A stretch of DNA of 64,000 nucleotides from Betaproteobacteria bacterium. Its GTDB lineage: Bacteria > Pseudomonadota > Gammaproteobacteria > Burkholderiales > Burkholderiaceae_C. Both the position numbers and the translations under genes were made by a program. The notes below the pieces were generated by a model. That model searched no databases. It worked only from the letters and a program-made list of their open reading frames with translations, and was not told the origin of the DNA. The stretch's first letter is position 1. The number at the start of each line of letters is the position of its first letter. Location of the stretch: NCBI GenBank assembly GCA_016716535.1, contig JADJWD010000002.1:1-64000 (forward strand), in the 5' to 3' direction. Positions 59,673-64,000 of this stretch are shown piece by piece.

Positions 59673-61889
59673 TTGAGCCTGCAGCGCCGGCTGCTGCTGA
59701 TCCTGCTGCTGTGCGCGCCGCTGGTCTGGGGGGCGGCGTTGTGGGCCTCGGTCGACCGCGCGCGCAGCGAGGTCGACGAACTGTTCGACACCGAGCTGAT
59801 CCGCTTCGCGCAGAAGGTGCAGGCCACCCTCGCCGTCGGCCGGCTCGCGCCGGGCCTGGAGCTGCCGCCGGCGCCGGTGGGCGGCGAGGCCGACCTGCGC
59901 GACCTCGCGATCGCCGTCTGGGACGCCGAAGGCCGCGTGCTGCTCGGCGACCGCGAAGGCGTGGCGCTGCCGCACCGGACCGGCAGCGCCGGCTTCGTCG
60001 ACCTCATGCTCGGCGGCGACGCCTGGCGCGTCTACTACCTGCCGGCGCCGGGTGGCCAGTCGCTGGTCGCCACCGGGCAGCGCATGCACGAGCGCGACGA
60101 GATGGTGCAGAACCTCGTCGGCAGCCAGATGCTCCCCTGGCTGGCCGTGCTGCCGGTGCTGATGGTCCTGATGGCCTGGGCGGTGCGCCAGGCGCTGGCG
60201 CCGCTGCGCCAGTTGACCGGCGAGCTGCAACACCGCCGCGCCGACGACCTGCAGCCGGTGGCCGTGCAGGCCGCACCGGCCGACCTGCGCCCGCTCCTCG
60301 CGGCGATGAACGGCCTGTTCGAGCGCATCGGCCAGGCGCTCGAACGCGAGCGCCGCTTCACGGCCGACGCCGCGCACGAGCTGCGCACGCCGCTGGCGGT
60401 GCTGCACGCGCAGTGGGACGTGCTCAGGCGCGCCGCCGATGGCGGCGAGCGTGCCGCGGCGGCAGCGCGGCTCGATGCCGGCTTCGACCGCATCGAGCGC
60501 CTCGTCGAGCAGTTGCTCGTGCTGTCGCGCGTCGAGGCCAGCGCCCCGGCGGCGCCCGCCTCGGTCGACTGGCCGCCGCTCGTCGAGCAGGTGATGAGCG
60601 ACGTGCTGCCGCTGGCCGAGCGCCGCCGCATCGAACTCGCCTGCGACTGGCCGCCCGAAGGCGAGCTTGCATTCCCGCTGCAAGGCCAGCCCGAGCTGCT
60701 GGCCGTGCTGCTGCGCAACCTGCTGGACAACGCGGTGCGTTACGCGCCCGAAGGCGGCACGGCGACGCTGCGCTTCACCGCCACGGGTCTCGAAGTCGAG
60801 AACGACGGCCCGCCGCTGCCGGCCGAGACGCGCGCGCATCTCGGCGAGCGCTTCCATCGGCAGGCCGGGCAGGCCGAGTCGGGCAGCGGCCTCGGAGTCT
60901 CGATCGTGCTGCGCATCGCGGCGCTGCATGGCCTGGCGGTGCACTACGGCACGCGCGCCGATGGGCAGGGCGTGCGCGCCGAGGTGAAGCGCGCGATGGT
61001 GGACGCAGCCGTGCAGGCGGGGCCGGCGGGCCTCGCGGGCCCGCGTCCGGCATCAGCGCGGCTTGATCTTCGCCAGCAGCGCGCGGGCCTCCTCGCGGCG
61101 GCCGCTGTCGGCCAGTTGCCGGCCTGCGCGGCCCGGCGCCTTCAGCGCGCGTTCGAGGTAAGCGACGGCCTCGTCGGCCCGGTCGGTCTCGGCGAGGTAC
61201 TCGCCGTAGAAGAAGTTGGCGTCGATGCCCTGCGGGTTGACGGCCAGCGCCTGGCGCAACAGTTCACCGGCCTTCGCCTTGTCGCCGAAGGCGATCGGCC
61301 AGCCCGGCACCTTGTAATACAGCACGCCCAGGCTGTTGTAGGCCGAGCCGTCCAGCGCCTTGGCGTCGATCTGCAGCGACTGCTCGTACAGCGCCTTGGC
61401 GCGCTTGACGAGGCCGAGCGCGCCGAGTCCGCCCTTCTCGCCGGCCAGCGAACTGACGATGATGCCTTCCCACACCAGCGGCGCGGCCTGGCCGGCATGC
61501 GCCGAGCTGATGCCTTGCGCGCGCGTCGCGAGCGCCTCGAAGAGCCGGGCGCGGTCGGCGGCCGGCGACTGGTAGCGGATCGCCTCCCAGTCGCGCTGCA
61601 GTTCGGCCACCGCGTCGTCCACCGGCGCGGCCATCGCAGGCGCCGCGGCAAGGGTGGACCAGGCGGTGCATGCGGCCAGCGCGATGCGGGCGATGCGGCG
61701 CCCGAGGTGGCGCGAGCGCGCTTGTCCGGCAGGTCGGTTGAGGTGCGTCATGCGAGGGATCCTTTCGATTGGTGGGTCGGGCCGGCGTCTTCTTCGAGGT
61801 GCCGGCGGTGCTTGCGAAAGCCGCTGTCGAGCCAGGCGCCGAGGGCGCCGTTCAGGCGCACCGCCAGCCGCTCGGGAAAGCCGATGTAG
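59673..61889 (+). CDS. Sensor histidine kinase; open frame continues far past the kinase end
   Basis: The kinase is complete by about residue 440 (near 60992): N-terminal membrane helix (LLLILLLCAPLVWGAALW), periplasmic domain of about 130 residues, second helix (MLPWLAVLPVLMVLMAWA), HAMP-like linker, H-box RRFTADAAHELRTP with His235, N-box RNLLDNAVRYAPE, and G-box GSGLGVSIV. It matches the QseC/TctE type. No stop follows: the frame stays open to 61889, antisense across the TPR gene and into the SDR gene. The tail has no domain and is Arg/Ala-rich, so a lost or frameshifted stop near 61000-61066 is more likely than a real 738-residue protein. Confidence 0.85.
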   Translation: MSLQRRLLLILLLCAPLVWGAALWASVDRARSEVDELFDTELIRFAQKVQATLAVGRLAPGLELPPAPVGGEADLRDLAIAVWDAEGRVLLGDREGVALPHRTGSAGFVDLMLGGDAWRVYYLPAPGGQSLVATGQRMHERDEMVQNLVGSQMLPWLAVLPVLMVLMAWAVRQALAPLRQLTGELQHRRADDLQPVAVQAAPADLRPLLAAMNGLFERIGQALERERRFTADAAHELRTPLAVLHAQWDVLRRAADGGERAAAAARLDAGFDRIERLVEQLLVLSRVEASAPAAPASVDWPPLVEQVMSDVLPLAERRRIELACDWPPEGELAFPLQGQPELLAVLLRNLLDNAVRYAPEGGTATLRFTATGLEVENDGPPLPAETRAHLGERFHRQAGQAESGSGLGVSIVLRIAALHGLAVHYGTRADGQGVRAEVKRAMVDAAVQAGPAGLAGPRPASARLDLRQQRAGLLAAAAVGQLPACAARRLQRAFEVSDGLVGPVGLGEVLAVEEVGVDALRVDGQRLAQQFTGLRLVAEGDRPARHLVIQHAQAVVGRAVQRLGVDLQRLLVQRLGALDEAERAESALLAGQRTDDDAFPHQRRGLAGMRRADALRARRERLEEPGAVGGRRLVADRLPVALQFGHRVVHRRGHRRRRGKGGPGGACGQRDAGDAAPEVARARLSGRSVEVRHARDPFDWWVGPASSSRCRRCLRKPLSSQAPRAPFRRTASRSGKPM
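61053..61751 (-). CDS. Exported TPR-repeat protein
   Basis: 232 residues from ATG 61751 with a signal peptide (RIALAACTAWSTLAAAPAMA). Tetratricopeptide-like repeats: AKALYEQSLQIDAKALDGSA, AYNSLGVLYYKVPG, AGELLRQALAVNPQGIDANF and AVAYLERALKAPGRAGRQLA. The FFYGEYLAETDRADEA unit fits the family. The start overlaps the SDR stop as ATGA. It is the last gene of the ligase-HDO-SDR-TPR operon and is likely a periplasmic scaffold; its link to the enzymes is unknown. Confidence 0.85.
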   Translation of the reverse strand: MTHLNRPAGQARSRHLGRRIARIALAACTAWSTLAAAPAMAAPVDDAVAELQRDWEAIRYQSPAADRARLFEALATRAQGISSAHAGQAAPLVWEGIIVSSLAGEKGGLGALGLVKRAKALYEQSLQIDAKALDGSAYNSLGVLYYKVPGWPIAFGDKAKAGELLRQALAVNPQGIDANFFYGEYLAETDRADEAVAYLERALKAPGRAGRQLADSGRREEARALLAKIKPR

Positions 61890-62563
61890 CGCTCGGGGGC
61901 GGTGCCTTCGAGCAGGCGCACGAGCGCGTCGGCGACGTCCCGCGGCGAATCCATCGCCGTGCCGGTGGCCTGGTTGAACGCCTCGACGGCATCGCCGTTG
62001 AAGCCAGTGCGCGTGCTGCGCGGGCCGAGCGTCTTCACGCGCACCGGGGTGCCGGCCAGTTCGCGCCGCAGCGCCTCGGCAAAGCCGTGCAGGCCGGCCT
62101 TGCTGGCGCCGTAGACGCTGAACCCGGGCACGCCGATGCGCCCGAGCGCCGAGCCGACGAACACCACCTGCGCCTCGCGCTGGCGCGCCAAGTGCGGCAG
62201 CAGCGCCTGCGTCAGCGCCATCGGCGCCAGCAGGTTCGTGTGCAGCACCGAACGCATCTGCGACGGCGGCGTGTGCGCCATCGCGCCGAAGGCCGGCACG
62301 CCGGCGGCATGCACGACGACGTTGGCGCCCCAGGCGGCGGCCGCGGCGGCCACGCGCGCCGAGGCGTCGGCGGCGGTGAGGTCGGCCTGCAGCCATTCGA
62401 GCCGGCCGCGGTCGATGTCGGTGGGCTCGGCACGGCCGGCCGGCGCCTCGCCGCGACCGACGCCCAGCACCGCGGCGCCGGCACCGGCGAGCCGGCGCGT
62501 CATCGCCTGGCCGATGCCGCCGCTGGCGCCGGTGAGCAGCACGCGCATCTCGGCGGGCTTCAT
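61748..62563 (-). CDS. Short-chain dehydrogenase/reductase
   Basis: 271 residues from ATG 62563. Rossmann motif TGASGGIG at 11-18, NAG-like HAAGVP, catalytic Ser138 in FVGSALG, Tyr151 and Lys155 in YGASK. The C-terminal extension (FNQATGTAMDSPRDVADALV, APERYIGFPERLAVRLNGAL) is that of membrane-associated fatty-acid or lipid SDRs. It would reduce a keto or oxidise a hydroxy group of the product made by the neighbouring HDO and ligase. Overlaps both neighbours by 4 bases. Confidence 0.9.
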   Translation of the reverse strand: MKPAEMRVLLTGASGGIGQAMTRRLAGAGAAVLGVGRGEAPAGRAEPTDIDRGRLEWLQADLTAADASARVAAAAAAWGANVVVHAAGVPAFGAMAHTPPSQMRSVLHTNLLAPMALTQALLPHLARQREAQVVFVGSALGRIGVPGFSVYGASKAGLHGFAEALRRELAGTPVRVKTLGPRSTRTGFNGDAVEAFNQATGTAMDSPRDVADALVRLLEGTAPERYIGFPERLAVRLNGALGAWLDSGFRKHRRHLEEDAGPTHQSKGSLA

Positions 62564-63261
62564 GCAGCCACCTCGGCAGTGACCGTGCTCATCGAGGAGG
62601 CCGCTGCGGCTTGCGGCAGCGGCAGGCTGCGGAACACGTCGCCGTACAGGCGGTAGAAGGCGCGCGCGGCGTGCACGATCGCCTCCTGGTCGGCCGCGTC
62701 GTCGATGCGGTCCATCAGCCGCGCGAAGTGCGCGGTGTGCTCGACGTCGAGCGAGCCGTGCGAGCGCAGGTAGCTGAAGGCGCGGTCGGGCAGCGCCAGC
62801 GGCCTCTGGATCGCATCGGCGGCCAGCAGCGCCAGCGCGACGCTCGTGCCTTCGAGCACGTGCACCATGCCGAAGAAGCCGAGCGGGTTGCCGCGTGCAA
62901 TCGTGTCGTAGGCGTAGGCCACCATCACCTCGGTGGCGTGGCCGGGGCGGCCGCGGCGCACGGCCTCGGCGTCGCCGCCGCAGGCGGCGATGTCGGCGAG
63001 GATCCACTCGTCGTGGCCGGCTTCCTCGGCGATGTACTCGGCCAACGGCGGATGCAGCCAGGCGTGGTGCGGCGGCAGCGCCGCCTGCGTGGCCTCGAGC
63101 AGCGGCACGGTGTGGCGGACGTGGTGATACGCCTCGCGCAGGAAGGCCGCATAGCTCGGCACCGAGACGCGGCCGGCCAGAGCGCCCTGGATGATCGGCG
63201 TGGCCAGCAGTTGCCGGCGTTCGGCGTCGGTGTCGGCGAGAAGGCGGCGATGGAAGCTCAT
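62560..63261 (-). CDS. Heme-oxygenase-like diiron enzyme (TenA/PqqC fold, HDO)
   Basis: 233 residues. All-helical fold of the HDO superfamily: AYHHVRHTVPLLEATQAAL, AEYIAEEAGHDEWILADIAA, FFGMVHVLEGTSVALALLAA, LDVEHTAHFARLMDRI. Possible iron ligands are His47 or His50, Glu79/Glu80, His83, Glu137, Asp172 and His175, a set like that of UndA, SznF or BesC-type enzymes. Such enzymes use O2 and two irons to cut or oxidise fatty or amino acids. Flanked by an AMP ligase and an SDR with ATGA overlaps on both sides. The substrate is unknown. Confidence 0.85.
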   Translation of the reverse strand: MSFHRRLLADTDAERRQLLATPIIQGALAGRVSVPSYAAFLREAYHHVRHTVPLLEATQAALPPHHAWLHPPLAEYIAEEAGHDEWILADIAACGGDAEAVRRGRPGHATEVMVAYAYDTIARGNPLGFFGMVHVLEGTSVALALLAADAIQRPLALPDRAFSYLRSHGSLDVEHTAHFARLMDRIDDAADQEAIVHAARAFYRLYGDVFRSLPLPQAAAASSMSTVTAEVAA

Positions 63262-64000
63262 GCGGGGAGGCTTTCGTTGAGGGGTGATTCGGAGGTGTCG
63301 GCCGTGGAAGCCGGGCTCCCGGTGGCATGCAGGTCGGCCAGCAGATTGGCGTGCAGGTCAGCGTGCAGACGCGCGATCGCATCGCGCTGCGGCCGACCGT
63401 TGGCGGTGGCCAGGCCCGTGCAAGCGTCGAACGCCGCGCGGCCGCGGCAAAAGCGCTGCACGCGCGCATAGTCGGGCAGCGTCGCGTTGGCGGCATCGAC
63501 GGCGGCTTGCAGCGCCGCGTCGTCCACCGCATCGCCGGTGGGCCACAGCACGGCGGCCAGCGCCGCGCAGCCATCGCCGAGCACCACGGCCTCGCGTATG
63601 GCCGGCTGACTGCGCAGCGCCGTCTCCACCCACTCGGGTGAGACGTTGCGGCCGAAGGCGGTGATCAGCACGTTCTTCTTGCGCCCGTGCACGTGCACGA
63701 AGCCGTCGGCGTCGACGTGGCCGAGGTCGCCGGTGCGCCACCAGCCGTCGGCGGCCGGCGCGATGCGGTTCTCGCTGCCTTCGCCGAGATAGCCGCTGAA
63801 CAGCGTGCCGGCGATCTCGATCTCGCCGTCGGGGGCGACGCGCACGCGCGCATGCGGCAGCGGCCGGCCGACGCTGCCCGGACGAGAAGCCTGCGACGTG
63901 GCGCCGGGCACGTTGAGCGTCTGCACCGAGGCGCCTTCGGACAGGCCGTACCCCTCGCACGCCGGCACGCCCAGACGCTGCGCCGCGGCGATGAGCGGCG
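63258..64000 (-). CDS. AMP-binding (adenylate-forming) enzyme, C-terminal part
   Basis: The gene enters from the right edge; about 247 residues are visible. LGVPACEGYGLSEGASVQTL is the A5 motif (GYGLSE), DGWWRTGDLGHVDADGFVHV is A7-A8, and HGRKKNVLITAFGRNVSPEW is the hinge and catalytic loop of the long-chain acyl-CoA or acyl-AMP ligase type. The C-terminal domain is shorter than usual, lacks a clear A10 lysine, and ends in an Ala/Asp tail (ADLHANLLADLHATG). It is the first seen gene of the operon and its stop overlaps the HDO start as ATGA. Likely activates a fatty acid. Confidence 0.85.
   Translation of the reverse strand, partial: PLIAAAQRLGVPACEGYGLSEGASVQTLNVPGATSQASRPGSVGRPLPHARVRVAPDGEIEIAGTLFSGYLGEGSENRIAPAADGWWRTGDLGHVDADGFVHVHGRKKNVLITAFGRNVSPEWVETALRSQPAIREAVVLGDGCAALAAVLWPTGDAVDDAALQAAVDAANATLPDYARVQRFCRGRAAFDACTGLATANGRPQRDAIARLHADLHANLLADLHATGSPASTADTSESPLNESLPA

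Overview
The window is high-GC DNA (by eye close to 70 percent) from a Burkholderiales betaproteobacterium, most likely of the Rubrivivax / Methylibium / Ideonella / Aquincola group. This rests on the rplM-rpsI-erpA-anmK-tyrS neighbourhood, a BUG-type (TctC) binding protein, a Liv-type ABC operon with CoA ligases, many c-type cytochromes, and a 2-hydroxyisobutyryl-CoA mutase (HCM) operon that looks very close to the one described in Aquincola tertiaricarbonis and Methylibium petroleiphilum. No rRNA, tRNA, CRISPR array or intact mobile element was seen.

Layout. 1-9.8 kb holds housekeeping genes: srkA fragment, DUF2726 protein, rplM, rpsI, DUF6776 protein, bactofilin, erpA, anmK, an M23 peptidase, tyrS, a CDF metal exporter and dtd. 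Nearly every gene before 7.5 kb carries single-base frameshifts, including essential ones, so this end of the sequence is probably error-rich rather than full of pseudogenes. 9.8-20.7 kb holds a BUG binding protein and a large minus-strand operon (acyl-CoA ligase, livG, livH, livM, livK, livF, a small protein, a PaaK-like ligase), divergent from a Crp/Fnr regulator. 20.7-33.4 kb holds ppx, a cytochrome c, an M16 peptidase, adenine deaminase, an AlkC-type protein, a GGDEF-EAL protein, a P450 with a class V aminotransferase, and a beta-barrel protein.

33.4-38.5 kb holds three consecutive exported proteins (two LPP20-like) facing a secreted caspase-like protease fused to a formylglycine-generating-enzyme-like domain. 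38.5-45.2 kb holds a riboflavin synthase-like protein, relics of a TRAP transporter and of a VapC-type PIN toxin, and between the relics two multiheme cytochromes and a split transketolase. PhoD follows.

47.1-54.2 kb is the HCM operon: hcmB, hclA, a MeaB-like GTPase, hcmA and a fifth gene for a thiamine diphosphate enzyme, under a divergent GntR regulator. HcmA keeps Ile90 and Asp117, the residues known to set 2-hydroxyisobutyryl-CoA specificity. The pathway would activate 2-hydroxyisobutyrate to its CoA ester and isomerise it to 3-hydroxybutyryl-CoA; the fifth gene may add a lyase branch.

54.4-58.9 kb holds an SGNH-hydrolase lipoprotein with a cytochrome, a UbiB-like kinase and an isocitrate-lyase-family enzyme. 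59-64 kb holds a two-component system next to a minus-strand operon coupled by 4-nt overlaps: AMP-forming ligase (cut by the window end), heme-oxygenase-like diiron enzyme, SDR and TPR protein. This last cluster looks like a small fatty-acid or amino-acid modification pathway and is the best candidate for an undescribed system here.
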